From contig NZ_JADHDW010000009.1 in assembly GCF_016820555.1 (NCBI RefSeq), positions 1 to 64,000 of the forward strand: 64,000 nucleotides of DNA, in the 5' to 3' direction. Each line of letters starts with the position of its first letter. Within the stretch, counting starts at the first letter, position 1. The DNA is from Bacillus sp. REN10 (lineage in GTDB: Bacteria > Bacillota > Bacilli > Bacillales > Domibacillaceae). A program made the position numbers and the translations under genes. Below the pieces are notes generated by a model. The model searched no databases, was not told the DNA's origin, and saw only the letters and a list, made by a program, of their open reading frames with translations. Below, piece by piece: positions 44,007 through 52,032 of the stretch.

Positions 44007-44501
44007 ATGAAGAAAAAGTTTTTCGCTTTTGGACTGGCTACAGTCATGGTGTTTTCAGCAGGTACTAGCGTATTAGGAGCTACTCCAACAACTAAAGCGC
44101 CAACGCAGCAAGTCACAAAAGAACAACAAATTAAAAACATCGTGGCTTATGCAAAAAAACTAAAAGGCACACCTTATAAAGAAGGTGGCACAACAACAAA
44201 AGGTTTTGATGCTTCTGGTTACGTTCACCATGTATTCACTAAAAACAACGTGAAATTAGCTCGTAATTCAGCAGAGATTCAAAAGCAAGGTACAAATGTA
44301 GCACTAAATAAACTTAAAGAAGGCGATCTAGTATTCTACAACACAACTGGCAAGCCTAGTAAAAAAGCTAGCTTTGTAGGTATTTACATTGGAAAAAATC
44401 AATTCATGGGCGTTACAACTAAAAATGGCGTTTCCATCATTGACATGAACAATAAGTACTGGAAATCAAAATACTTAGGCGCTAAACGCATCGTTAAATA
44501 A
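44007..44501 (+). CDS. Secreted NlpC/P60-fold protein lacking catalytic residues
   Basis: A 164-residue exported protein: signal peptide (MKKKFFAFGLATVMVFSAGTSVLGA), a Thr/Pro/Gln linker, then an NlpC/P60 domain from about residue 45 (VAYAKKLKGTPYKEGGTT...). The family's catalytic Cys in FDCSG is Ala here (FDASGYV), and the active His before VGIYIG is Phe (SFVGIYIG). The usual third polar residue (FxHA-like) is also replaced (FMGV). So it should not cut peptidoglycan; binding or inhibition is more likely. GGGGG precedes ATG 44007 by 9 bases. The frame is intact, so it is not simply a decayed gene. Confidence 0.82.
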   Translation: MKKKFFAFGLATVMVFSAGTSVLGATPTTKAPTQQVTKEQQIKNIVAYAKKLKGTPYKEGGTTTKGFDASGYVHHVFTKNNVKLARNSAEIQKQGTNVALNKLKEGDLVFYNTTGKPSKKASFVGIYIGKNQFMGVTTKNGVSIIDMNNKYWKSKYLGAKRIVK

Positions 44502-44502
44502 C

Positions 44503-44536
44503 AAAAAACTGAACCCTCAGCAGGGTTCAGTTTTTT
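44503..44536. terminator. Bidirectional terminator before motB
   Basis: AAAAAACTGAACCCT (44503-44517) / AGGGTTCAGTTTTTT (44522-44536), perfect. Confidence 0.92.
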
Positions 44537-45309
44537 GTTGGAGGTTGGTTGCTTTCTTTCCCTCCTTGAGGTAGAATCAAAATTTCCACGCGACGATTTT
44601 TCGAACGACCTTCTTCTGTTTCATTAGAAGCAATCGGTTGGTACTCTCCGTACCCTTTCGCACTAAAAAGACGCGGATCAAGCTTTTTATTCTCTAATAT
44701 TACCTTCATAAAATTCACAGCACGCATCGCACTTAATTCCCAGTTCGATTCAAACTGAGCAGTTTTGATTGGGATATTATCTGTATGGCCGCTAATGATT
44801 ACATTACGAGGAACATCCATTTCAAGCAGTCTCGAAATCTCTTGAGCTGCTTTACGATCTTCCTCCCTCACTTCAGCGACTCCAGAATTAAATAGGACGT
44901 TATCACGAATACGCAAAAGCAGTCCTTCCCCATTTAAAGTGGTCTCTACTTTATTTTGTAAATTATTTTCCTTAATATATTGAGTCATTTTTTCTTGCAT
45001 CTCAGACAACTCTTTTTGATCCTTCTCGCCTAACCCGTTAATTTGCTGATTGTTAGATTCGTTTTTGCTGTCATTCATAACTTCTGCCGGCGTAGTACTC
45101 GGATATTCCATTACTCCAGCCCCACCTTGAAAAACATCATTAAAGGCTTGAGATACCATTTGAAACTTTTTTGCATCAACAGAACTCATCGCAAACAAGA
45201 CGATAAAGAGAGCTAGTAAAAGCGTTAATAAATCGGCATATGGAATGAGCCAAGATTCATCTATATGTTCATGCTCATGTTGTTTCTTCCGTCCTTTAGC
45301 CATTCGCAT
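44527..45309 (-). CDS. motB: Flagellar stator protein MotB
   Basis: A 260-residue stator subunit. One membrane helix with the ion-carrying Asp/plug region (DESWLIPYADLLTLLLALFIVLF), a linker, and a C-terminal OmpA-like peptidoglycan-binding domain (SGHTDNIPI...NWELSAMRA, SKNRRVEI). The helix resembles proton-type MotB of B. subtilis rather than Na+-type MotS. ATG 45309 has GAGGGCGTTG upstream and the gene overlaps motA by 14 bases. The cell should swim. Confidence 0.9.
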   Translation of the reverse strand: MRMAKGRKKQHEHEHIDESWLIPYADLLTLLLALFIVLFAMSSVDAKKFQMVSQAFNDVFQGGAGVMEYPSTTPAEVMNDSKNESNNQQINGLGEKDQKELSEMQEKMTQYIKENNLQNKVETTLNGEGLLLRIRDNVLFNSGVAEVREEDRKAAQEISRLLEMDVPRNVIISGHTDNIPIKTAQFESNWELSAMRAVNFMKVILENKKLDPRLFSAKGYGEYQPIASNETEEGRSKNRRVEILILPQGGKESNQPPTKN

Positions 45310-46087
45310 CAACGCCCTCTTCTAACAATTTTTTCTTTTCTTCTGTCGGTAAATAAGACGCTAGCTTTTGCTCTAATACACGTGGGGCCTCTCCTTCTAA
45401 AATCGAAAGAACACCCTCAATCATCATTTCCTTGACTTTCACTTCCTGCTTCGATTTACGCTTTAACTTGTTTGCAAATGGATGCCATAACACATAACCT
45501 GTAAAAATCCCCATCAGTGTCGCAACAAAGGCTGCCGATATCGCATGACCAAGGCTATCTGTGTCATTCATATTTCCAAGAGCAGCAATCAAGCCAATAA
45601 CTGCTCCAAGCACTCCCAATGTTGGTGCATATGTGCCTGCTTGCGTAAATATTCCCGCCCCTGCCTGATGACGTTCTTCCATCGCGGCCAGTTCTTCATT
45701 TAGCACGTCACGGATATAATCTGCACTTTGACCATCAACGGTTAAGCTCAATCCGTTTTTTAAAAATGGATCATCGATTTCATTTGTTTTGGCTTCAAGC
45801 GCGAGTAGCCCTTCTTTACGAGCGAGCTCTGCCCATCCTGTAAACAAACTGATTACCTCTTGCGGGGTCATCAGTTGTTGTTCTTTAAACAAAATTCCAA
45901 ACAGCTTAGGTACCTTTTTCAGCTCACTCATAGGAAAGGCAATCGTTACTGCTGCAACCGTTCCAAGAATAATAATGAGTAATGCTGCAGGATTCACAAG
46001 GACAACCGGGCTGACTCCTTTAAATACCATCCCCACTCCCACTGCAATAATTCCTAAAATTATTCCAATAATTGAACTCTTATCCAT
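45296..46087 (-). CDS. motA: Flagellar stator protein MotA
   Basis: A 263-residue protein with four membrane helices and a large cytoplasmic loop. The family motifs are GTYAPTLGVLGAVIGLIAALG in the third helix and TLMGIFTGYVLWHPFANKLK in the fourth. With MotB it forms the ion channel driving the flagellar motor. AAGGTGAAAAAAGT precedes ATG 46087. A sigma-D-like promoter is present upstream, as for motAB in B. subtilis. Confidence 0.93.
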   Translation of the reverse strand: MDKSSIIGIILGIIAVGVGMVFKGVSPVVLVNPAALLIIILGTVAAVTIAFPMSELKKVPKLFGILFKEQQLMTPQEVISLFTGWAELARKEGLLALEAKTNEIDDPFLKNGLSLTVDGQSADYIRDVLNEELAAMEERHQAGAGIFTQAGTYAPTLGVLGAVIGLIAALGNMNDTDSLGHAISAAFVATLMGIFTGYVLWHPFANKLKRKSKQEVKVKEMMIEGVLSILEGEAPRVLEQKLASYLPTEEKKKLLEEGVDANG

Positions 46088-46123
46088 ACTTTTTTCACCT
46101 TATCATTTTATTTTATAATTCTT

Positions 46124-46150
46124 TTATCGGATTAAAATAAAAAATTTATA
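46124..46150 (-). promoter_or_regulatory. Candidate sigma-D (motility) promoter of motAB
   Basis: On the minus strand TATA (46147-46150), 15-base spacer, TCCGATAA (46124-46131). Consensus is TAAA-N15-GCCGATAT, so 9 of 12 positions fit. Confidence 0.55.
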
Positions 46151-46192
46151 TAGCTATTTTTTTGAAAATCATGAATAAAATGCAGTAATCCA

Positions 46193-46229
46193 TCAAAAAA
46201 AAGAGAATATCTTTGTCGACATTCTCTTT
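46193..46229 (-). terminator. Terminator of hmp
   Basis: AAAGAGAAT (46200-46208) / ATTCTCTTT (46221-46229), then eight T in the minus direction. Confidence 0.88.
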
Positions 46230-46236
46230 CTGCTTA

Positions 46237-47412
46237 TTATTCCTCTAATACCATAGCTGGACCGAAAAATTCATAATGAATAGCTTCTTCATTAATGCCA
46301 TTAGCCTTTAATTGCCGAATGACGGCTTCCATAAATGCGGCGGGACCGCATACATAGCAACTACTATCTTCTCGGACGATTTCCTTTAATAATTCTTGTG
46401 TGAGATAGCCATCTACTTGTTCATATTTCACATAAGATTGTGCATTAGGCAGCTGTTCCACCCATTGCTTCGTTTCTTCTTTAAAAGGGTGAACGTCTTC
46501 ATTACGAGAAGCGTGAATAAAGACGACGGGACGAGTACTTTTTTTGACAGCCAATGATTCAAGCATGCCCATCATTGGTGTAATACCGACTCCCCCGCTA
46601 ATGAAAGCAACAGGTGCTTCACTTTCTGTATTTAGATAGAAGTCACCAGCTGGCGCGCTTACTTCAACCGTATCGCCAACGTTGACATGTTCATGTAAAT
46701 AATTAGAGACCTTCCCTTCAGGTTTTTGCTCCATTTCTTTTTTGACAGAAATACGGTAATAATCATGCACTGGAGCGGCCGATAAGCTATATTGGCGATT
46801 GAGAATATATTCTTCATCTGGAATTTCAAGCTTCACAGTAATGTACTGTCCTGGTAAATAAGACGGCAGTGGCGCACCATCTTTCGGTTTTAAGTAAAAA
46901 GAGGTAACGACAGCACTTTCTTCTTTCTTATCTACGACTTCAAATTCCTTAAAATCGATCCATCCTCCTGCTTGTTCACTGGCTTCTTTATACATTTCCG
47001 CTTCTACGTCGATAAAGACTTTCGCAATGACTTCATACGCTTCAGCCCACGCATTAATGATGTCATCTGTTGCTGCTTCTCCGAGCACTTCTTTAATTGC
47101 CTTTAATAAATATTGTCCTACAATCGGATAATGTTCTGGCTTCACGGCTAAGCTGCGATGCTTATGTCCGATTTGTTTCACCGCTGGAATCAGCACTTCT
47201 AACTGATCGATATATTTAGCTGCCGCATACACTGTATTCGCTAGTGCCGTTTGCTGCCGGCCCTTTTCTTGATTAGCATGGTTAAAAATATTTAATAACT
47301 CCGGATGATCGGCAAACATCGTTTTATAAAAATAGGTTGTAATTTCTTTTCCTTTTACTTCAAGTACTGGAGCAGTTGCTTTCACAATTTCAATTGTTTT
47401 TTCTGATAACAT
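46237..47412 (-). CDS. hmp: Flavohaemoglobin, nitric oxide dioxygenase
   Basis: A 391-residue enzyme converting NO and O2 to nitrate using NAD(P)H. The globin domain (about 1-138) has the proximal His in KPEHYPIVGQYLL and the distal Tyr/Gln region TTYFYKTMF. The FAD domain has RQYSLSAAP, and the NAD domain FISGGVGITPMMGMLESL and CGPAAFMEAV. GGAGGCATATAT precedes ATG 47412. Two NsrR-type boxes lie in its upstream region and the nsrR gene is divergent. Confidence 0.94.
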   Translation of the reverse strand: MLSEKTIEIVKATAPVLEVKGKEITTYFYKTMFADHPELLNIFNHANQEKGRQQTALANTVYAAAKYIDQLEVLIPAVKQIGHKHRSLAVKPEHYPIVGQYLLKAIKEVLGEAATDDIINAWAEAYEVIAKVFIDVEAEMYKEASEQAGGWIDFKEFEVVDKKEESAVVTSFYLKPKDGAPLPSYLPGQYITVKLEIPDEEYILNRQYSLSAAPVHDYYRISVKKEMEQKPEGKVSNYLHEHVNVGDTVEVSAPAGDFYLNTESEAPVAFISGGVGITPMMGMLESLAVKKSTRPVVFIHASRNEDVHPFKEETKQWVEQLPNAQSYVKYEQVDGYLTQELLKEIVREDSSCYVCGPAAFMEAVIRQLKANGINEEAIHYEFFGPAMVLEE

Positions 47413-47428
47413 ATATATGCCTCCATTA

Positions 47429-47451
47429 AAGTAGTATTTATAATACATCTT
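47429..47451 (-). promoter_or_regulatory. NsrR box 1 upstream of hmp
   Basis: A 23-base imperfect palindrome matching the NsrR consensus AAGATGYATTTNAAATRCATCTT at all but three fixed positions. On the minus strand it begins AAGATGTATTATAAATAC. Confidence 0.75.
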
Positions 47452-47475
47452 ATTTATAAATCATCTTAGAAATTA

Positions 47476-47498
47476 AAGCAATATATAAAATACATCTT
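47476..47498 (-). promoter_or_regulatory. NsrR box 2 upstream of hmp
   Basis: A second NsrR-like 23-mer, 47 bases from the first (about 4.5 helical turns). Its best half, AAGATGTATTTT on the minus strand, is a perfect match; the other half has about four mismatches. Confidence 0.6.
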
Positions 47499-47511
47499 TA
47501 AAGAAATGTTC

Positions 47512-47548
47512 ACATCTCTTTGAGGAGAGATGTATAGCAGTATATAAT
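47512..47548 (+). promoter_or_regulatory. nsrR promoter with an inverted repeat
   Basis: TTGAGG (47520-47525), 17-base spacer, TATAAT (47543-47548). The -35 sits inside a perfect repeat ACATCTCT (47512-47519) / AGAGATGT (47526-47533), related to the NsrR half-site AGATGTAT; autorepression is plausible. Confidence 0.65.
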
Positions 47549-47579
47549 GGAAATACTAAACGATTCGTGGTGAATACTA

Positions 47580-48026
47580 ATGAGACTAACGCTTTACACA
47601 GATTATTCTTTACGTGTACTCATTTATTTAGCCTCTAAAGAGGAAAATGAGCTAGCTAATATTAAGGACATCGCAGAGGCTTACAAAATATCAAAAAATC
47701 ATTTGATGAAGGTAACGTATGAGCTTGGCAAAATGGGATTAATTGAAACAATTCGAGGACGAGGAGGCGGTATTCGCCTAGCTATGTCTCCAAAGGATAT
47801 TAATATTGGACAAGTGGTGCGAAAAACAGAAGATGATTTTCATTTAGTCGAGTGCTTTAACAAAGAAAAAAACCAATGCCTTCTTACCTCTGTTTGTGGT
47901 TTGAAGCATGTTCTTGCCGAAGCCTTGCAAGCCTATCTTGCTGTTCTTGATCAATACACGTTACAAGATATTGCCAATGAACCGAATAGGCTAAAAGCTT
48001 TATTCGAAAAAAATCCCGAAGAGTGA
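47580..48026 (+). CDS. nsrR: NO-sensing Rrf2-family repressor NsrR
   Basis: A 148-residue [4Fe-4S] regulator. The winged helix is at the N terminus (DYSLRVLIYLASKE, AYKISKNHLMKV, GRGGGIRLA); three cysteines C-x7-C-x5-C (VECFNKEKNQCLLTSVC) bind the cluster that NO destroys. It represses hmp in Bacillus. Divergent from hmp with its own promoter; the ribosome site is weak (GGTGA), which may keep levels low. Confidence 0.92.
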   Translation: MRLTLYTDYSLRVLIYLASKEENELANIKDIAEAYKISKNHLMKVTYELGKMGLIETIRGRGGGIRLAMSPKDINIGQVVRKTEDDFHLVECFNKEKNQCLLTSVCGLKHVLAEALQAYLAVLDQYTLQDIANEPNRLKALFEKNPEE

Positions 48027-48047
48027 TGAACTCTCCGGGATTTTTTT
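48007..48047. terminator. Bidirectional terminator after nsrR
   Basis: Left arm from AAAAAAATCCCG (48007) to AGAGT, right arm ACTCTCCGGGATTTTTTT (48030-48047). It overlaps the nsrR stop codon. Confidence 0.9.
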
Positions 48048-48435
48048 AATCTTCTTTAGTAAATTTAAAAGCCACAAACACAAATAATAAAAAGCTAATT
48101 AATAAAATGCTTCCGCCAACAATATAAAAAATCATCGTAAATGTCGGTGATAAATGAAAAGGCTTCACAGTATAAAGCCACATACCAACCGTTAAACCGA
48201 TGGAGCCAATGATCGCACTCCATACATGAGCACCGGCAAGCTTTGATTCTTTTGGTACTTGATACATCCGATAAAATGCTGAAAAAGCAAATAAACTTAA
48301 CCAACCCACGACTAAAATGTGAGCATGAATCGGACGAAAAGCATAAGACCCGGCTCCTGCCATATGTGAGCCTAATACGGCACCAACGAAACCGAAAATA
48401 GCAGCAAATCGAACTAATAATACATGATAAGCCAT
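48046..48435 (-). CDS. Four-helix membrane protein resembling haem-copper oxidase subunit I
   Basis: A 129-residue protein with four predicted helices. RPIHAHILVVGWLSLFAFSAFYRMY looks like the His-containing helix II region of subunit I of cbb3/NorB-type oxidases; another His is in GSHMAGAG. It lacks the copper-site helices, so it is not an oxidase by itself. It may bind haem. It lies tail to tail with nsrR, near hmp and nos. AGAGGGGGAAGAAT precedes ATG 48435. The function is unknown. Confidence 0.7.
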   Translation of the reverse strand: MAYHVLLVRFAAIFGFVGAVLGSHMAGAGSYAFRPIHAHILVVGWLSLFAFSAFYRMYQVPKESKLAGAHVWSAIIGSIGLTVGMWLYTVKPFHLSPTFTMIFYIVGGSILLISFLLFVFVAFKFTKED

Positions 48436-48569
48436 ATTCTTCCCCCTCTTTCTAACGCGAACCCCATTTTTAATTATAACGAAAATAACCGCTTCATACA
48501 TAATCATTTGCCATCTGTCTGTTTATTGGTACAATTATGAAAACAACTTTTTTTGAGGAGAGCCTGTCT

Positions 48570-49808
48570 ATGAAAAACTTTCAACAAACTTTAGAAAAAT
48601 ATGCTGAATTAGCCGTTAAAGTCGGTGTCAATATTCAACCTGGACAAACATTAGTAGTCAACGCCTCTACTAACTCAACTGAGTTTGTTCGCTTGATTGT
48701 CCAAAAAGCGTATGAAGCTGGCGCCAAACATGTCCACGTAGAATGGAGCGATGATGCCGTTACCCGGTTAAAATATGACCTTGCTCCTGATGAAGCATTC
48801 ACCGAATTTCCTAAATGGCGAGCACAAATGCTTGAAGAATTGGCGGAAGAAGGAGCGGCATTTATGTCTGTGATCTCTTCTAGCCCTGACTTATTAAAAG
48901 GTGTTCCTTCTGAACGGATTGCCACCTTCCAAAAAGCAAGCGGACAAGCATTAAATAAATACCGCCAATTCATTCAATCTGACAAGGTAAGCTGGTGTGT
49001 CGTTGCTGCTCCATCCGAAGCTTGGGCGCAAAAAGTATTCCCGCATCTTCCTCAAGAAGAACAAGTTCCAGCATTGTGGGAAGCGATTTTTAAAGCGGTG
49101 CGTGCAGATGTCGATCAGCCAGTTGAAGCTTGGAAACAGCATGATCAAACGCTGCATAAAAAGGTTGATTATTTAAACAGCAAACGCTATAAGTCCCTTC
49201 ATTACACAGCTCCAGGAACAGACTTAACGATTGATTTACCTAAAGGCCATCTATGGGTTGGCGCTGGCAGTATCAATGAAAAAGGCTACGAATTTATGGC
49301 AAATATGCCAACAGAAGAGGTCTTTACAGTCCCTCATAAAACGGGTGTGAATGGTCATGTGTCCAGCACGAAACCATTAAGCTACGGCGGCAATATTATC
49401 GATGAATTCACGATTACATTTGAAAATGGTCGTATTACAGAAGTGACAGCTAAAGAAGGGGAAGAAGTACTGAAAAAGCTCGTAGAAACAGATGAAGGCT
49501 CACATTACCTTGGAGAAATCGCACTCGTTCCACATCATTCTCCAATCTCTGAGTCAAACATTCTTTTTTACAACACGTTATTTGATGAAAACGCCTCTAA
49601 TCACTTAGCAATTGGCAGTGCTTACGCCTTCTGTATTGAAGGAGGCAAAACAATGTCTCAAGAAGAATTAGAAAAGAACGGATTAAATACAAGCATCACT
49701 CACGTTGACTTTATGATCGGCTCAGAACAGATGAACATCGATGGTATCACCGCTGATGGACAAAGAGAACCCATTTTCCGCAACGGCAACTGGGCAGAAG
49801 AAATTTAA
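48570..49808 (+). CDS. ampS: Aminopeptidase AmpS (M29 family)
   Basis: A 412-residue thermophilic-type aminopeptidase that removes N-terminal residues with two metal ions. The M29 hallmarks are in the C-terminal half: an acidic ligand in the LGEIALVPHHSPIS region, NILFYNTLFDENASNHLAIGSAY, and THVDFMIGS near the end. Length close to B. subtilis AmpS (410). GAGGAG lies 9 bases before ATG 48570; upstream in-frame codons lack a site. Role: peptide turnover in the cytosol. Confidence 0.9.
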   Translation: MKNFQQTLEKYAELAVKVGVNIQPGQTLVVNASTNSTEFVRLIVQKAYEAGAKHVHVEWSDDAVTRLKYDLAPDEAFTEFPKWRAQMLEELAEEGAAFMSVISSSPDLLKGVPSERIATFQKASGQALNKYRQFIQSDKVSWCVVAAPSEAWAQKVFPHLPQEEQVPALWEAIFKAVRADVDQPVEAWKQHDQTLHKKVDYLNSKRYKSLHYTAPGTDLTIDLPKGHLWVGAGSINEKGYEFMANMPTEEVFTVPHKTGVNGHVSSTKPLSYGGNIIDEFTITFENGRITEVTAKEGEEVLKKLVETDEGSHYLGEIALVPHHSPISESNILFYNTLFDENASNHLAIGSAYAFCIEGGKTMSQEELEKNGLNTSITHVDFMIGSEQMNIDGITADGQREPIFRNGNWAEEI

Positions 49809-49818
49809 TATTGAACAG

Positions 49819-49855
49819 AAGCTGTCTCACTTTCTAACGAGACAGCTTTGTTTTT
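49819..49855 (+). terminator. Terminator of ampS
   Basis: AAGCTGTCTC (49819-49828) / GAGACAGCTT (49839-49848), then TTTTTT. CTAACGAGACA (49834-49844) also pairs with TGTCTCGTTAG (49870-49880), an alternative stem usable on the minus strand. Confidence 0.85.
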
Positions 49856-49895
49856 TGCGAGACGAGATGTCTCGTTAGAGGTAACATCAATTTTA

Positions 49896-50801
49896 TTAAA
49901 AACTAAATTGATTCAATCGTTTATAGTAGTCAATTAGAAAATGATAAAACATCTTTTCAGACGGCGGCAGTTCCCTTGATTTTGTAATAATGACTCCAAC
50001 TGTTCGGCTAATGATGGGAGCACTGATTGGCAAGCTGACAGTACCGAGCGGCGTTTGATCTACAAGCAAGGTTTCCGGCAGTAAGGTTACGCCAAGTCCC
50101 GCTTCCACTAAGCCTTTAATCGTATAAATATCTTCACTTTCAAAGCCGACATTCGGTTCAAAGCTGGCTTGTTGGCACGCTTCAAGGACAAGCTTCCTCA
50201 TATCATATCCGGTGCGAAACAAAACAAACTGATCATCTTTTAGCTCTCTTAAATGGACGATCTCCTGTTTAGCTAACGGATGGTGATTCGGTAACAGCAC
50301 TCGCATGCGCTCTGAAAAAAACACATGTGTATCAATATCGGCTGTTTTTTCAGGTACGGGTGAGACGAAAGCTAAATCGATCTCTCCTTCTTGCACTAAA
50401 TCTTTCAGTTCTTTGTTAGAGCCTTGATGAAAATCAAAGCCGATATCTGAGTATTGCTTACGAAAGGCAGAAATGACTCGAGGCAATGTCTTTGTGGCTA
50501 ACGAGTTCGGAAACCCAAGACGGATTTTCCCTGTCTCAGGGTTTAAATACTCATTGACTGCAGCCACGGCTTTATCAATTTCATTCATTGCCGATTCGAT
50601 ATGGTGCAAAAATATCTTCCCCGCATACGTTAGCTTTACATTCCGTCCCTCGCGTAAAAACAATTGGACCCCAAGCTCATCCTCTAATTTGGCAATTTGC
50701 CGGCTGATCGCTGATTGGGCGACATGCAATCGATAGGCCGCTTCCGTTACATGCTCTTCTTTCGCCACTTCCATAAAATATTTAATTTGACGAAGTTCCA
50801 T
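49896..50801 (-). CDS. LysR-family regulator, GltC-like
   Basis: A 301-residue LysR protein. The helix-turn-helix (MELRQIKYFMEVAKEEHVTEAAYRL..., HVAQSAISRQIAKLEDELG) closely resembles GltC, as do the effector-domain motifs RLGFPNSLA and IKGLVEAGLGVTLLPE. B. subtilis GltC activates gltAB, but no glt genes lie here, so the target is uncertain; it may be a paralogue (YwbI/CzcR-like group). AGAGGTGAAGAC precedes ATG 50801. Not coupled to its neighbours. Confidence 0.85.
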   Translation of the reverse strand: MELRQIKYFMEVAKEEHVTEAAYRLHVAQSAISRQIAKLEDELGVQLFLREGRNVKLTYAGKIFLHHIESAMNEIDKAVAAVNEYLNPETGKIRLGFPNSLATKTLPRVISAFRKQYSDIGFDFHQGSNKELKDLVQEGEIDLAFVSPVPEKTADIDTHVFFSERMRVLLPNHHPLAKQEIVHLRELKDDQFVLFRTGYDMRKLVLEACQQASFEPNVGFESEDIYTIKGLVEAGLGVTLLPETLLVDQTPLGTVSLPISAPIISRTVGVIITKSRELPPSEKMFYHFLIDYYKRLNQFSF

Positions 50802-50861
50802 GTCTTCACCTCTTACAGTGCTACCTAGTTTTATTTTCTATTTTACCACCAAAACGAAATA

Positions 50862-50885
50862 GACCGGACATTTCCCTGTCCGGTC
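50862..50885 (-). terminator. Terminator of argF
   Basis: GACCGGACA (50862-50870) / TGTCCGGTC (50877-50885), perfect stem, moderately T-rich tail in the minus direction. Confidence 0.75.
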
Positions 50886-50893
50886 ACTGATTA

Positions 50894-51844
50894 TTATTTT
50901 TTCATTAAACTGTAAAGTACGGCTTTTTGGGCATGCATCCGATTTTCTGCTTGTTGGAACACAACTGATGCTTCTCCGTCCATCACACTTGCGGATACTT
51001 CTTCCTCACGATGCGCAGGAAGACAATGCATAAATTTACAATCAGGGTTAGCCGCTGCCATAAGCTGGTCATTTACTTGATAAGGGGCAAATGCTTGCAA
51101 GCGTTCCTTCGCTTCCTCTTCCTGTCCCATACTCGTCCATACATCAGTATAGATGAAATCCGCCTCTTTCACTGCTTCTAACGGATCTTCTATAAATGTC
51201 AACTTCGCTCCCGTTTGTTCGCTAATTTTCTGTGCAGCTTCCACTACGTGAGGAACAGCTTCATAGCCTTTTGGCGCTGTTAAGGTAAAATCCATGCCAA
51301 CCATGACTGAAGCAATCATCAAGGAATGAGCAACATTGTTTCCATCTCCTACATATACCATCTTGTTGCCTTTAAAGCCGCCTTTTAATTCATAAACTGT
51401 TAATAGATCAGCGAGTGCCTGACAAGGATGGTATAAATCTGTTAAACCGTTAATTACCGGAATGCTCGCCGCTTCCGCCAATGCTTCAATTCTTGAATGA
51501 CTATGTGTACGAATCATAATTCCATCTAAATAACCAGATAATACTTTTCCTGTATCTTCAATTGTTTCCCCGCGCCCTACTTGCAGATCATTCGAGCTTA
51601 AAAACATCGCATGGCCGCCCAGCTGAAGCATCGCCGCTTCAAAAGAAACACGCGTACGAGTGGAATGCTTTTCAAAGATCATTCCAAGAATTTGTCCCTT
51701 TAAGCTGTCGAAGTATTTTTCTTTATTTTTTTTCATGTCATCTGCTAGTTCAACCAGTGCCACAACATCTTCTGAAGAAAAGTCGATCAACTTTAAAAAG
51801 TCTAGTCCATACATACTTTCTGTCTTTACTGTTTGCGTTCCCAT
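50894..51844 (-). CDS. argF: Ornithine carbamoyltransferase
   Basis: A 316-residue enzyme making citrulline from ornithine and carbamoyl phosphate in arginine synthesis. Carbamoyl-phosphate site STRTRVSFEAA, then HPCQALADL (third conserved motif) and the ornithine-site HCLPAHR. Anabolic rather than catabolic is likely, since no arc genes surround it, but it is also not in an arg operon, unlike B. subtilis. AAGGTGAGAGATGA precedes ATG 51844. Confidence 0.93.
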   Translation of the reverse strand: MGTQTVKTESMYGLDFLKLIDFSSEDVVALVELADDMKKNKEKYFDSLKGQILGMIFEKHSTRTRVSFEAAMLQLGGHAMFLSSNDLQVGRGETIEDTGKVLSGYLDGIMIRTHSHSRIEALAEAASIPVINGLTDLYHPCQALADLLTVYELKGGFKGNKMVYVGDGNNVAHSLMIASVMVGMDFTLTAPKGYEAVPHVVEAAQKISEQTGAKLTFIEDPLEAVKEADFIYTDVWTSMGQEEEAKERLQAFAPYQVNDQLMAAANPDCKFMHCLPAHREEEVSASVMDGEASVVFQQAENRMHAQKAVLYSLMKK

Positions 51845-51898
51845 TCATCTCTCACCTTTCTATTTAAACGTTATCCACGTCATTTCTAAAGTTAAGCT

Positions 51899-51916
51899 TA
51901 TTAATATTTATACATT
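51899..51916 (-). promoter_or_regulatory. Possible ARG box upstream of argF
   Basis: On the minus strand AATGTATAAATATTAATA; compared with the arginine-repressor pattern TNTGNATWWWWATNCANA, most fixed positions fit but the C is absent. A tentative site only. Confidence 0.35.
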
Positions 51917-52032
51917 AAAGGGAATTAAAATACAACCTTAATTTCTGAATTCTTTCACTTTTTATAAAAACGACAGATTTGTGTCTATTTAATGTATACT
52001 AATCCGTAGACATAATTGACGAGGTGACAGCA

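Noticed and set aside
43943-44140. Minus-strand frame over the start of the NlpC/P60 gene
   Set aside because: A shadow of a well-supported gene with signal peptide and ribosome site on the other strand.
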